Counted from the stretch's first letter, positions 7,986 to 16,835 are shown. The stretch is 32,182 bases of DNA from CAZPEV01 sp964585635 (GCA_964585635.1 CAZPEV010000014.1:1-32182), one strand, 5' to 3'. Made by a program: numbers and translations. The notes: generated from the letters alone by a model not told the origin.

Positions 7986-8014
7986 TTGACTTCGATCCTC
8001 TTTTGTCGGATATT
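7986..8014 (+). promoter_or_regulatory. Putative promoter of the 2-oxoacid/NADH operon
   Basis: TTGACT (7986-7991), a 17-base spacer, then GATATT (8009-8014), which matches 4 of 6 -10 positions. It is the best sigma70-like site before the nine-gene operon and leaves a leader of about 100 bases to the chosen first start codon. Confidence 0.45.
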
Positions 8015-8126
8015 TGATGAGAGTAAAGAACCCCGCTCCACGTGTCATGGCGCATTGCCGACCGTGGCGCGGCACTGTGTTATTGATATCATGGCGCCAA
8101 CGTTGACATGGACGGGTCATAGGCCG

Positions 8127-8855
8127 ATGCGAAGCCCCGCCGATATTCGCTATCCTAAAATCGACAAGCGGGTTGTGATTATGGTCGGGGGATTTGGCAG
8201 CGGCAAGACCGAAGTATCGGTAAATCTTGCAAAGTTTCTGGCCCTTATTGACAAATCGCTCGTGACCATCGCCGATCTTGATCTGGTCAATCCCTATTTC
8301 CGAACGCGGGAAGCCCTGGTCGAGATGGAGCAAATCGGGATCAAGGTGATCGCCCCGCGTGGCGGAAGTTTCTATGCCGACCTGCCCATCCTGATGCCGG
8401 AGGTGAAGGGGGCGATCGAGGCCGGTAACGGGAGGCTCATTCTCGATGTCGGGGGCGATGCCCAAGGGGCTCGGGCTTTGGGATCGTTGGCCGAAACTTT
8501 CGCGGTCGGCCAATTCGAAATGCTGATGGTGCTCAACAGCCGCCGGCCACTAACGGCCGATTTGGCTGGCTGCCTTAAGACGATGGCCCGCATCGAGAGT
8601 ACGGCTAAAATCGCATTCACCGGCCTGGTTACCAATAGCCACATGATCGATGAGACCACGCCGGAGATTGTGTGGGAGGGGTACCGACTGGCGCAGGCGG
8701 TCAGCCGGGACAGCGGGCTGCCGCTGGTTTTCCTCAGCGCCAAGCAGAATGTACTGAATGGTATGGACACGTCGCTGTTCGATTGCCCGGTGCTTCCCCT
8801 GACGCGCTCCATGCTGAAACCATGGGAACGAAAAGAAGGTCCGGCGACATTATAG
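8127..8855 (+). CDS. P-loop ATPase of MinD/ParA/CobQ type
   Basis: The 242-residue cytoplasmic ATPase has a Walker A motif GGFGSGKTE (residues about 21-29), an A'-like DLDLVNPYF and a Walker B-like LILDVGGD. It belongs to the SIMIBI (MinD/ParA/CobQ) class but lacks the deviant Lys of KGGxGK. It is the first gene of the operon, 23 bases before the ferredoxin subunit. Its role is unknown; relatives in this class insert or move iron-sulfur clusters or activate partner enzymes, so help in maturing the oxidoreductase is a reasonable guess. The start is uncertain: ATG 8127 has a weak AGG upstream and ATG 8091 is an alternative. The in-frame extension back to 7902 looks non-coding and overlaps the promoter. 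Confidence 0.75.
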   Translation: MRSPADIRYPKIDKRVVIMVGGFGSGKTEVSVNLAKFLALIDKSLVTIADLDLVNPYFRTREALVEMEQIGIKVIAPRGGSFYADLPILMPEVKGAIEAGNGRLILDVGGDAQGARALGSLAETFAVGQFEMLMVLNSRRPLTADLAGCLKTMARIESTAKIAFTGLVTNSHMIDETTPEIVWEGYRLAQAVSRDSGLPLVFLSAKQNVLNGMDTSLFDCPVLPLTRSMLKPWERKEGPATL

Positions 8856-8878
8856 CCGGTTATATAGAGGACTTTCGC

Positions 8879-9112
8879 ATGCCAGGTGTCAGAATCGATA
8901 AAGGCTTTTGCAAAGGCTGTGAGCTCTGCGTAAAGGCCTGTCCGATGCAAATATTGGCGATGTCCAAAGAGATCAATCTCAAGGGATATTTCTTCGCCCA
9001 GCTTCATGAGCCGACCAAATGTATCGGGTGCCGCATCTGCGCCATCGTCTGTCCCGACGTGGCGATTACGGTCCACACTCATGGAACCCAATTCGCGCTG
9101 TTTGAGTACTGA
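8879..9112 (+). CDS. 2-oxoacid:ferredoxin oxidoreductase delta subunit (2[4Fe-4S] ferredoxin)
   Basis: This 77-residue protein carries two CxxCxxCxxxC motifs (Cys 11/14/17/21 and 48/51/54/58), the mark of an 8-iron ferredoxin. It matches the delta (KorD/VorD) subunit that carries electrons out of the TPP-dependent 2-oxoacid oxidoreductase encoded next. ATG 8879 follows an AGAGG ribosome site and gives the usual short N-terminus before the first cysteine motif. The gene lies 14 bases before the alpha subunit. Gene order delta-alpha-beta-gamma is common in this enzyme family. Confidence 0.88.
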   Translation: MPGVRIDKGFCKGCELCVKACPMQILAMSKEINLKGYFFAQLHEPTKCIGCRICAIVCPDVAITVHTHGTQFALFEY

Positions 9113-9126
9113 CGGGGAGATATGTG

Positions 9127-10200
9127 ATGGCTAAGAAACTGATGAAAGGTAATGAAGCGATTGGGGAAGCGGCCATCGCCGCCGGCGCCATCAATTATTT
9201 CGCCTATCCGATCACTCCCCAGAGCGAAGTCGCAGAGTATTTGGCCTGGCGTCTGCCGGAAGTCGGCGGGGTCTTTGTGCAGGCCGAATCAGAGGTGGCG
9301 GTTGGGAATATGCTGCTGGGGGCCTCGGCGTCCGGCAAGCGCGTGTTTACCACCTCATCCAGTCCCGGTGTCAGCCTGATGATGGAGGCGATTTCGTACA
9401 TGGCCGGCGACCATCTTCCGGTCGTGATCGTTAACATCATGCGGGGAGGACCCGGCCTGGGTGGCATCCTGCCGGCCCAATCTGATTATTTTCAAGCGGT
9501 CAAAGCGGGCGGTCACGGCGATTATCGCCTGATTGTTCTGGCCCCCTCATCGGTTCAGGAAGCTGTCGATTTGATGATTCTGGCCTTCGATTTGGCCGAC
9601 ACCTACCGTACGCCGGTCATGGTTATCGGCGACGGGATGATCGGACAAATGATGGAATCGGTGGAATTCCCGGAGAAATATCGCGATCCCGCTTTGGCCC
9701 GGGGAAAAGGCTGGAATCTGACCGGCGCCAAGGGGCGCAATCCCCGGGTCATCAAATCGCTCTTTCTGGACCCCGCCCTACTTGAAAAGAACAGCGTTGA
9801 ATTGGCGGCGACATATGAGATCATCAGGGCCAAAGAGGTCAGGTACGAACTATACAAAGTCTCTCCGAAGAATCGCATCCTGATAACCGCCTATGGAACT
9901 ATGGCCCGGATATGCCAAACCGCGATCGATGAACTCGACCAGGAAGGCATCAGCGTTGGATTGTTTCGCCCCATTACCCTATTCCCTTTTGCCGAAAATG
10001 AGATTTATCAGGAAGCGGCCAAAGAAAATGTCCAAGCCGTCTTGACGATCGAAATGAGCATGGGGCAGATGATCGAGGATATCGAGCGGTGCGTGAAGGG
10101 CAAGAAGCCAATCGATTTCTATGGCCGGACCGGCGGCATTGTTCCAACCCCAAACGAGGTCAAAGACAAGATCCGTCAGATGCTTGCTGTCGGAAAATGA
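9127..10200 (+). CDS. vorB: 2-oxoacid:ferredoxin oxidoreductase alpha subunit (VorB/KorA type)
   Basis: This is the pyrimidine-binding and substrate subunit of a CoA-dependent 2-oxoacid:ferredoxin oxidoreductase, which reversibly converts a 2-oxoacid plus CoA to acyl-CoA, CO2 and reduced ferredoxin. Its 357 residues fit the family. Diagnostic segments are KGNEAIGEAA, YPITPQSEVAEYL, the RGGPGLGG loop, QSDYFQAVKAGGHGDYRL, the GDGMIGQMME strand and the C-terminal GRTGGIVPTPNEV. These are typical of the VorB clade (annotated for 3-methyl-2-oxobutanoate) more than of classical KorA, whose motif is GYPITPSSE. VorB-like enzymes are also assigned to 2-oxoglutarate in some anaerobes, so the substrate is open between branched-chain 2-oxoacids and 2-oxoglutarate. 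ATG 9127 follows GGGGAGA; GTG 9124 is one codon upstream. Confidence 0.9.
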   Translation: MAKKLMKGNEAIGEAAIAAGAINYFAYPITPQSEVAEYLAWRLPEVGGVFVQAESEVAVGNMLLGASASGKRVFTTSSSPGVSLMMEAISYMAGDHLPVVIVNIMRGGPGLGGILPAQSDYFQAVKAGGHGDYRLIVLAPSSVQEAVDLMILAFDLADTYRTPVMVIGDGMIGQMMESVEFPEKYRDPALARGKGWNLTGAKGRNPRVIKSLFLDPALLEKNSVELAATYEIIRAKEVRYELYKVSPKNRILITAYGTMARICQTAIDELDQEGISVGLFRPITLFPFAENEIYQEAAKENVQAVLTIEMSMGQMIEDIERCVKGKKPIDFYGRTGGIVPTPNEVKDKIRQMLAVGK

Positions 10201-10223
10201 TACGCGCAGACAATGAGGTCAAT

Positions 10224-10985
<762 letters not shown>

Positions 10986-10987
10986 CG

Positions 10988-11563
10988 ATGGCGGGCCAAC
11001 TGGAAGTAGTCTTTGCCGGCTTCGGCGGCCAAGGGGTGATGACGGCCGGGCAACTATTAGCCTATGCCGGCATGGAGGAGGGCAAGCAGGTTATCTGGAT
11101 TCCGTCGTATGGCCCGGAGATGCGGGGTGGAACGGCCAACTGCACCGTCGTGATCTCCGACGTGCGGATCGGCTCACCGATTATCAATAACCCCATCTCA
11201 GCCTGCGTCTTCAATCGTCCCTCGCTGGATAAATTCGGCGCGCTGATTCGTCCGGGGGGACTCCTACTCATAAATAGCTCCCTTATTGACGTCACCTCCG
11301 GTCGGAGCGACATCACCGAAGTCCTGGTGCCGGCCAATGACATTGCCATGCGGGTCGGCAGCCCCAAGGTCACCAACATGGTGATGCTGGCGGCGTTTGT
11401 CGCGGCCACCGAAGCCGTATCCTTCGAAACGCTTTATCATATGCTTGACGCCAAGCTCGGGGTGGATAAGAAAGATCTGCTGCAAATTAACCACAAAGCC
11501 TTTGACGAGGGTCGCAAGCTGACTGACAAAGTGTTTGCAATGAGGCAGCCTCATGATGCATGA
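10988..11563 (+). CDS. 2-oxoacid:ferredoxin oxidoreductase gamma subunit
   Basis: This 191-residue protein is the gamma (KorC/VorC type) subunit. It opens with VVFAGFGGQGVMTAG, followed by the conserved SYGPEMRGGTANC segment, and has the usual length. The family contributes to CoA binding and assembly of the alpha-beta-gamma core. A strong AGGGGAGG ribosome site (10973-10981) precedes ATG 10988. The end of the gene overlaps the start of the next by 11 bases, which ties expression of the 2-oxoacid enzyme to the NADH module that follows. Confidence 0.9.
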   Translation: MAGQLEVVFAGFGGQGVMTAGQLLAYAGMEEGKQVIWIPSYGPEMRGGTANCTVVISDVRIGSPIINNPISACVFNRPSLDKFGALIRPGGLLLINSSLIDVTSGRSDITEVLVPANDIAMRVGSPKVTNMVMLAAFVAATEAVSFETLYHMLDAKLGVDKKDLLQINHKAFDEGRKLTDKVFAMRQPHDA

Positions 11564-12008
11564 CCTGACCAAAATACAGGAAATAATCGATCGCGCTCCC
11601 CGCAATTCCGGATCGCTGATCGCCGTCCTGCAGGATATCCAGCGGGAATTCCATTATTTGCCCTGCGAGGCATTAACCGCGACCGCCAAAGCGTTGGACG
11701 TTCCGCTGAGCAAGGTGTTCAGCGTCTCCACCTTCTACAATGCCTTTAGCTTGACGCCGCGCGGCGAGAGGGTGGTTCGCATCTGCCAGGGGACTGCCTG
11801 TCATATCAAAGGAGCCGACCTGGTGCAAGAGCAGCTGGAATCGGGGCTGGGAATCAAGCCGGGCCAAACCACGGTCGATATGAAATTCACGCTGGAGGTC
11901 GTCAATTGCCTCGGCGTCTGCGCCATGGCGCCGGTCGTAGTTGTCAACGACAAGATTCACGGCAATGTTCGCTGCGACAAAGCGGTCAAATTGGCGAAGA
12001 AGGACTGA
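11553..12008 (+). CDS. nuoE: NuoE/HydC-type [2Fe-2S] subunit
   Basis: This 151-residue thioredoxin-fold protein carries the [2Fe-2S] ligand set Cys78-x4-Cys83 and Cys119-x3-Cys123 (CQGTAC and CLGVC), as in NuoE of complex I and HydC of NAD-linked hydrogenases. The N-terminal helical half (IDRAPRNSGSLIAVLQDIQ, then FYNAFSLTPRG) is also typical. It passes electrons to or from the flavin subunit encoded next. ATG 11553 has GAGG 7 bases upstream; ATG 11556 is also possible. It overlaps the gamma subunit gene by 11 bases and lies one base before the next start. No other complex I subunits are present, so this is not a respiratory complex I operon. Confidence 0.9.
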   Translation: MMHDLTKIQEIIDRAPRNSGSLIAVLQDIQREFHYLPCEALTATAKALDVPLSKVFSVSTFYNAFSLTPRGERVVRICQGTACHIKGADLVQEQLESGLGIKPGQTTVDMKFTLEVVNCLGVCAMAPVVVVNDKIHGNVRCDKAVKLAKKD

Positions 12009-12009
12009 C

Positions 12010-13863
12010 ATGCGTATCGATTCCATAGATGAGCTTTCCCGATGGCGGGAGGAATGCCGCCGGTCGTTTTCGGCGCCCCAGCGCAAGGTGTTCGTCTGCC
12101 TGGGCGAGGCCTGCTTGGCCAATGGGGCGGAAGAGGTTTTCTACGAGTTCCAGAAGCTCGTCGCCGAGCGGAAACTGCCGGATGTGACCGTGGAATCAGT
12201 CACCAAAACCGGATGTCACGGCTTTTGTTCGCTGGGCCCGCTGGTCATTATCGAACCCGATGGAACATTCTATACCAAAGTAGGCAAGGCCGACGTCGTT
12301 AAAATCGTGGACAAGACCTTGGCGGCCAGGGAGGTGATCGATCGGCTGGTGTATGTGGACGCCGGGACCAAAGAGAAGAAGGTCGATTACCATACGATTC
12401 CATTCTATGCCCGCCAGCAGCGGATATCGCTCCGCAATTGCGGTGCTATCGACCCGCACAAGATGGCCGATTACGTCGCCGTCGGTGGCTACGGCGCCCT
12501 GGCAAAGGTCCTGGCATCGATGACCCCGTCGCAGGTGATTGATGAAATCACCAAATCCCGTCTTCGCGGGCGCGGCGGCGCTGGCTTCCCCACCGGTCGT
12601 AAATGGGCCACCTGCGCCCAAGCCGAGGCGGACGTCCGCTATGTTATCTGCAACGGCGACGAGGGCGACCCGGGCGCCTTTTCCGACCGGACGACCATGG
12701 GAAGTGATCCCCATTCGGTTTTGGAAGGGATGATTATCTGTGCGTATGCGGTCGGCTCGCCCCAGGGATACATCTATGTCCGGGAAGAATATCCGTTGGC
12801 CGTCGTTACCCTCCAGAAAGCGATCGATCAGGCCCGCGAACATGGGCTTCTGGGCGAGAACATTCTCGGCCGCGGTCTGAATTTTGACATCAAGATCAGC
12901 CGCGGTGGGGGCGCCTTTGTCTGCGGCGAATCCTCGGCCCTGATGAAATCGGTCGCCGGCGAGGTGGGCGAGCCGCGGGCCAAATATGTCAGATCGGTGA
13001 TTAAGGGACTGCACGACAAGCCAACCGTCCTGAACAATGTGGAAACGTTTGCCACCATCCCGGTCATTATCGAGCAGGGAGCCGATTGGTTTGCCGCTAT
13101 CGGGACCAAGACAAGCACGGGGACCAAGGTGTTTTCCTTGGCCGGCAGGATCACCAATACCGGCTTGGTTGAGGTGCCGATGGGAATCACCCTCCGCGAA
13201 ATCATCTTTGACATCGGCGGCGGCATTCCCGACGGACGGAAGTTCAAGGCGGTGCAGACCGGCGGTCCGTCCGGCGGGTGCCTGCCGAAAGATAAAATCG
13301 ATCTGCCGGTTGATTTCGATACCCTGACCGAAGCGGGATCGATGATGGGCTCCGGCGGCATGGTCATCATGGACGACCGCACCTGCATGGTGGAAGTATC
13401 TCGGTATTTTCTGTCGTTTCTCGTTTCCGAGTCGTGCGGCAAATGCGTGCCCTGCCGGGAAGGTCTGTATCAGCTCCTGCAGTACTGCGCCAAGATCTGC
13501 GATGGCCTGGGAACCGAGGCTGACCTGGCGCAGATGGAACAACTAGCCAAGGTCATTCAAATCGGCTCGCTGTGTGGCCTGGGGCAATCGGGGCCAAATC
13601 CCTTTCTGAGCACCCTGACGTATTTCCGCGATGAGTACTTGGCCCATATCCGGGACAAGAAATGTCCCGGCGGCGTCTGTCGCAAGCTGATTACCTATAC
13701 CATCAATGATGAATGCACCGGTTGTATGGCGTGCATCAGCGTCTGTCCCGTCATCGCCATCACCGGAGAGAAGAAGAAAAAGCATGTCATCGATCAGGCT
13801 ATATGCAGTCGGTGCGGATCGTGTTATGCCGTCTGTAAGTTTGACGCTATCGACATCAAATGA
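12010..13863 (+). CDS. nuoF: HydB/NuoF-type NAD(H)-binding flavoprotein with extra iron-sulfur domains
   Basis: The 617-residue protein is much longer than complex I NuoF (about 445). It has, in order: an N-terminal thioredoxin-like [2Fe-2S] domain (Cys30/35 and Cys69/73); the NuoF FMN/NAD core with GRGGAGFPTG (about residue 187) and CNGDEGDPGAF (about 214); an SLBB segment; the [4Fe-4S] motif ESCGKCVPC (about 474) with a later Cys in LCGLGQSG; and a C-terminal 2[4Fe-4S] ferredoxin (CTGCMACISVCP and CSRCGSCYAVC). This is the layout of HydB in electron-bifurcating HydABC hydrogenases and related NAD-linked modules. It should oxidise or reduce NAD(H) at FMN. ATG 12010 lies one base after the nuoE stop; an in-frame extension back to 11941 overlaps nuoE and is rejected. 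Confidence 0.92.
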   Translation: MRIDSIDELSRWREECRRSFSAPQRKVFVCLGEACLANGAEEVFYEFQKLVAERKLPDVTVESVTKTGCHGFCSLGPLVIIEPDGTFYTKVGKADVVKIVDKTLAAREVIDRLVYVDAGTKEKKVDYHTIPFYARQQRISLRNCGAIDPHKMADYVAVGGYGALAKVLASMTPSQVIDEITKSRLRGRGGAGFPTGRKWATCAQAEADVRYVICNGDEGDPGAFSDRTTMGSDPHSVLEGMIICAYAVGSPQGYIYVREEYPLAVVTLQKAIDQAREHGLLGENILGRGLNFDIKISRGGGAFVCGESSALMKSVAGEVGEPRAKYVRSVIKGLHDKPTVLNNVETFATIPVIIEQGADWFAAIGTKTSTGTKVFSLAGRITNTGLVEVPMGITLREIIFDIGGGIPDGRKFKAVQTGGPSGGCLPKDKIDLPVDFDTLTEAGSMMGSGGMVIMDDRTCMVEVSRYFLSFLVSESCGKCVPCREGLYQLLQYCAKICDGLGTEADLAQMEQLAKVIQIGSLCGLGQSGPNPFLSTLTYFRDEYLAHIRDKKCPGGVCRKLITYTINDECTGCMACISVCPVIAITGEKKKKHVIDQAICSRCGSCYAVCKFDAIDIK

Positions 13864-13876
13864 GTGAGAGAAGAAT

Positions 13877-14653
13877 ATGGTGCATCTAACGATAAACGGG
13901 AAAGTGGTCAAGGCGGCCGAAGGGGAGATGCTGCTGCCGGCGATCCGTCGGCAGGGGATTGAAGTTCCCGCCCTGTGCGATCATGCCGCGGTGGAACCAT
14001 GCGGCGCCTGCCGTCTTTGTATGGTGGAGATAACTCGCCCGGACTGGAATGGCTGGAAACGCCAGGTTACGTCCTGCCTTTATCCGGTTGAGGAAGGGTT
14101 GATCGTCAGCACTCACACGCCGCAGATTCTGGAAATCCGAAGGACGATTCTGGACCTCTATCTGGCGCGCTGCCCCAATTCCGACGTCATTCAGAAAATG
14201 GCCGAGGAATATGGCCTGACAAAAACCAGCTATGAGGTTATCCCCGAAGGCGACGACTGCATTATGTGCTACGCCTGCACCCGCATCTGCGAGATGCTTG
14301 GCAAATCGGCCATCTCCGCCGTTCAGCGAGGCCACCGGAAGGTGATTTCGGCGCCCTTTGGCGATAAGCCGCCCGATTGCATCGGCTGTCTCAGTTGCGC
14401 CTTCATCTGCCCCACCGATGTCATTGCATGGCACGACCAGAACGGCACCCGTACGATCTGGAACAAGGTCTTCGAACTTGTTTCCTGTACCGCTTGCGGA
14501 AAGCAAATTCTGACCCGCGATTTTGCCGATTACCTGGCGGCCAAGCGGGCCGTCCCTCGCGAGTACTTCGAAACCTGCGACGACTGCAAGCGGGTGGAAT
14601 TGTCACGTAAAATGGGCGGGTTGGTCGATCTGGCCAAGGAGGTGGCGCTGTGA
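13877..14653 (+). CDS. Short NuoG/HydA-like iron-sulfur subunit without hydrogenase domain
   Basis: This 258-residue protein resembles only the N-terminal iron-sulfur part of NuoG and [FeFe]-hydrogenase HydA. It has a plant-type [2Fe-2S] domain (Cys34, 45, 48, 67, with an extra Cys42) and two [4Fe-4S] motifs (Cys128/131/134/138 and 168/171/174/178). It then ends with two CxxC pairs (204/207 and 234/237) that could bind one more metal. The HxxxCxxCxxxxxC motif of NuoG is absent: the matching place has a lone Cys99. There is no H-cluster or molybdopterin domain. It probably wires the HydB-like flavoprotein to the 2-oxoacid enzyme or to ferredoxin. A GAGAGAAG ribosome site precedes the ATG, and the end overlaps the next gene by 4 bases. 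Confidence 0.85.
   Translation: MVHLTINGKVVKAAEGEMLLPAIRRQGIEVPALCDHAAVEPCGACRLCMVEITRPDWNGWKRQVTSCLYPVEEGLIVSTHTPQILEIRRTILDLYLARCPNSDVIQKMAEEYGLTKTSYEVIPEGDDCIMCYACTRICEMLGKSAISAVQRGHRKVISAPFGDKPPDCIGCLSCAFICPTDVIAWHDQNGTRTIWNKVFELVSCTACGKQILTRDFADYLAAKRAVPREYFETCDDCKRVELSRKMGGLVDLAKEVAL
14637..14652 (+). promoter_or_regulatory. Ribosome binding site fixing a GTG start
   Basis: AAGGAGG at 14637-14643 lies within the end of the preceding gene, 6 bases before GTG 14650. It decides for the GTG start and gives a 4-base overlap with the preceding stop. Confidence 0.8.
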
Positions 14654-15060
14654 CCTATCGCTATGTAGTCAATCCAGCCTTATGCACCGGTTGCCGTACC
14701 TGTGAACTGGCCTGTGCCTTCACCCATACGCAGAATCAAAAGCCGGGACGCAGCCGTATATACCCGATCGCCTATCGTCCCGACAGATTCGTTCCCGTCA
14801 CCTGTCTCCAATGTGATGATGCCGCCTGTGTCAAATCCTGCTTGTTCGATGCCCTAAAGCGCAACCCGACCACCGGAGCGATCGAACTCGATAAACAGCG
14901 TTGCGTCAACTGCCGGGCCTGTGTGGCGGCCTGTCCTTTTGGATGCGCCCTGATCGATGATGTCCACGATGAGGTGGTTAAGTGCGACCTGTGCGGCGGA
15001 AGTCCCGCCTGTGCACAGTTCTGCCCCACCAAAGCGCTTACATACAGACGCATCGCATGA
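14650..15060 (+). CDS. Four-cluster ferredoxin-like electron-transfer protein
   Basis: The 136-residue protein carries four CxxC-based cluster motifs: Cys12/15/18/22, 52/55/60/64, 85/88/91/95 and 112/115/121/125, arranged as in the HycB/CooF/DmsB-type polyferredoxins. Such proteins link oxidoreductases to ferredoxin or to each other. GTG 14650 is the start: an excellent AAGGAGG ribosome site (14637-14643) stands 6 bases before it, and it overlaps the previous stop (GTGA). It is the last gene of the operon and is followed at once by two hairpins. It lacks a Tat signal and a membrane anchor, so a cytoplasmic soluble partner is likely. Confidence 0.85.
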   Translation: MTYRYVVNPALCTGCRTCELACAFTHTQNQKPGRSRIYPIAYRPDRFVPVTCLQCDDAACVKSCLFDALKRNPTTGAIELDKQRCVNCRACVAACPFGCALIDDVHDEVVKCDLCGGSPACAQFCPTKALTYRRIA

Positions 15061-15070
15061 CCCCCCTCCT

Positions 15071-15101
15071 CGCAAAACCACCCTTTCGGATGGTTTTTGC
15101 G
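15071..15101 (+). terminator. Operon-end hairpin 1
   Basis: CGCAAAACCACC (15071-15082) pairs with GGATGGTTTTTGCG (15088-15101) around a CTTTC loop, with one bulge and one mismatch. It starts 11 bases after the last stop of the operon. Confidence 0.65.
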
Positions 15102-15108
15102 ATGACAA

Positions 15109-15136
15109 AGAGCCGGCTGACCCCTCAGCCGGCTCT
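15109..15136 (+). terminator. Operon-end hairpin 2
   Basis: AGAGCCGGCTGA and TCAGCCGGCTCT form a perfect 12-bp stem with a CCCC loop. There is no T-run on the plus strand, so it may protect the 3' end or act as a barrier rather than as a classical intrinsic terminator. Confidence 0.6.
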
Positions 15137-15266
15137 TGTGCAAAATGACTGGCAGCAAGACCCATGGCCGCCCTTTCGATTGACGAAATCCTCAAGACGG
15201 CGTAAATTGAAAGATTATGGGCAGGCTTGGCGCTCTGCCCCTGGCCGCGATCATGGAGGAATAAAA

Positions 15267-16067
15267 ATGAGACGACTGCTTCATGCCGTAATTATGGCCG
15301 CTTTGCTCACTATGGCACTGTCGTGCGACAAGGATCAGCCGAAGATTGACCCAGTTAATTACCGCGATTGGTCAACGTATTCATCTGGCCATTTTACCAC
15401 CTATTGTGATCCAAAATCGGTCTGGGCATCGCAACTGGAGGCATTGACCCGAGGGTATGACCGATTTCTAACCGAAATCAGCGCCATCCTGGAAATGCCG
15501 GTGCCGGAGCAGCATATTGATCTCTATGTGTACGCTCCCGGTCCGAAGAATAAGGACATGACCGGTCATGATCTGCCGTTCTTCACCTATTCCCGCATCC
15601 ATTTGGATGGCCTCTATCCTTACGGGTACGAATTGACCAAGTTTCTCCTGGCCAAGAAAGGGATCGAGCCGGGCAAGTTTCAAGTCATGAATGAAGGCGT
15701 TCCCCATTTGCTTGATTTCTCCGGCATTAACTACCACGACAAGGCCAACCGCCTGGTCAATTCCGGCAAGTTCGTCGGCTTGGCCGTGCTGGGAGATAAT
15801 GCCCGGTTTGATTCGATCTCGTTTTCTGCCAGGCGGGCGGAGTCAGCCTCTTTATGCGGTTTCATCATGTACACTTACGGTCTGGAACGATTGTTAATGG
15901 TCTGGAAATCATCGGTTGACTGGCAGCGATCCATTGAAACGATTTTTCAATTGCCAATCGATGATTTTGAAAAGCAATGGATCAGTTTTGCCCGTGCTAA
16001 TGCCATCGATCCGGCGGGGACGATGGACAACGACACTATCAAAGATGTGAGGATTTCGGTCCAATGA
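15267..16067 (+). CDS. Lipoprotein with degenerate peptidase-MA-like domain
   Basis: The 266-residue product has a lipoprotein signal (MRRLLHAVIMAALLTMALSC, Cys20 as lipid site). The mature part is globular. Its last third (ESASLCGFIMYTYGLERLLM, then a helix, then LPIDDFEKQWISFA) has the layout of the C-terminal half of peptidase-MA-like gluzincins. The expected HExxH zinc motif is not present; the matching place reads NEGVPHLLD, so it is probably inactive as a peptidase. ATG 15267 follows GGAGGA. An open frame continues upstream to 14982 but overlaps the ferredoxin gene and terminators and is not coding. The stop overlaps the next start as ATGA, coupling it to the citryl-CoA lyase gene. Confidence 0.7.
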   Translation: MRRLLHAVIMAALLTMALSCDKDQPKIDPVNYRDWSTYSSGHFTTYCDPKSVWASQLEALTRGYDRFLTEISAILEMPVPEQHIDLYVYAPGPKNKDMTGHDLPFFTYSRIHLDGLYPYGYELTKFLLAKKGIEPGKFQVMNEGVPHLLDFSGINYHDKANRLVNSGKFVGLAVLGDNARFDSISFSARRAESASLCGFIMYTYGLERLLMVWKSSVDWQRSIETIFQLPIDDFEKQWISFARANAIDPAGTMDNDTIKDVRISVQ

Positions 16068-16828
16068 GTGAAGAGAAATGGCAGACGAGGATAACCGACA
16101 TCGGACCGGGCCGAATCCGCGTCCGAGGGTACGATATTGCCGAGCTTATGGACAAGCTGTCATTTGCACAGGCGATCTATCTTATCCTGCGAGGCGAGCT
16201 GCCCGATGCCAAGCAGGCGCGTATGATAGAGGCAATCCTGGTTTCCTCCATCGATCACGGAGCATCACCGCCATCGGTTCTGGGGACGCGCACGATCATC
16301 TCCGGGGGAAACCCGCTCAATGCCGCCGTGGCCGGCGGGGTCCTGGTCATCGGCGATAGCCATGGTGGGGCCATTGAGCAATCGGCGAGAATCCTGCAGG
16401 AATGGGCCGGAAGAGCGGGAGGCCCGTCACAAGTGGCGACGGCGCTGGTGGCCGATCTGCAGGCATCTCATAAACGCATGCCGGGATATGGCCATCGGCT
16501 GCACACAACCGACCCCCGGACAGTGAAACTGTTTGAGATCGCCGCCCGGCTTGATTTCTCTGGTCGACACACCGAGCTGGCCAAAGCGGTGGAAGCGGAA
16601 TTTGAACGAATCGGAGGCAAGAAGCTGCCAATCAACGTTGATGGCGCCATCGCGGCGGTAATTTCCGATATGGGATTCGACTGGCGGTTGGGAAAGGGGT
16701 TCTTCATCATTTCCCGGGTACCTGGATTGGTGGCCCACGCCTATGAAGAAATGACAACCCAGAAGCCGATGCGCCAACTGGGGGATGCTCAGCACAAATA
16801 CGCCGGTCCGGCGGATCGCTCGATATAA
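16064..16828 (+). CDS. Citryl-CoA lyase / short citrate-synthase-family protein
   Basis: The 254-residue protein has the citrate synthase fold but is far shorter than citrate synthase (about 380-430), the size typical of citryl-CoA lyase, which splits citryl-CoA to acetyl-CoA and oxaloacetate. Active-site residues are in place: DHGASPPS (His65), GDSHGGAIE (His100), GYGHRLHTTDPR (His144) and INVDG (Asp193). The N-terminal RGYDIAELM segment corresponds to the family's substrate-entry region. It overlaps the preceding lipoprotein gene by 4 bases. In organisms with a two-step citrate cleavage, this enzyme works with a SucCD-like citryl-CoA synthetase; a SucCD-like pair lies 13 kb upstream. A stand-alone lyase or an unusual condensing enzyme is the alternative. 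Confidence 0.72.
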   Translation: MSEEKWQTRITDIGPGRIRVRGYDIAELMDKLSFAQAIYLILRGELPDAKQARMIEAILVSSIDHGASPPSVLGTRTIISGGNPLNAAVAGGVLVIGDSHGGAIEQSARILQEWAGRAGGPSQVATALVADLQASHKRMPGYGHRLHTTDPRTVKLFEIAARLDFSGRHTELAKAVEAEFERIGGKKLPINVDGAIAAVISDMGFDWRLGKGFFIISRVPGLVAHAYEEMTTQKPMRQLGDAQHKYAGPADRSI

Positions 16829-16835
16829 GCGTTCT

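Noticed and set aside
8672..8878. Upstream extension of the ferredoxin subunit frame
   Set aside because: It overlaps the P-loop ATPase gene in another frame; the ATG at 8879 with AGAGG gives the expected N-terminus.
12196..13542. Antisense frame of 448 codons over the HydB-type gene
   Set aside because: Opposite strand of an unmistakable flavoprotein; no motifs.
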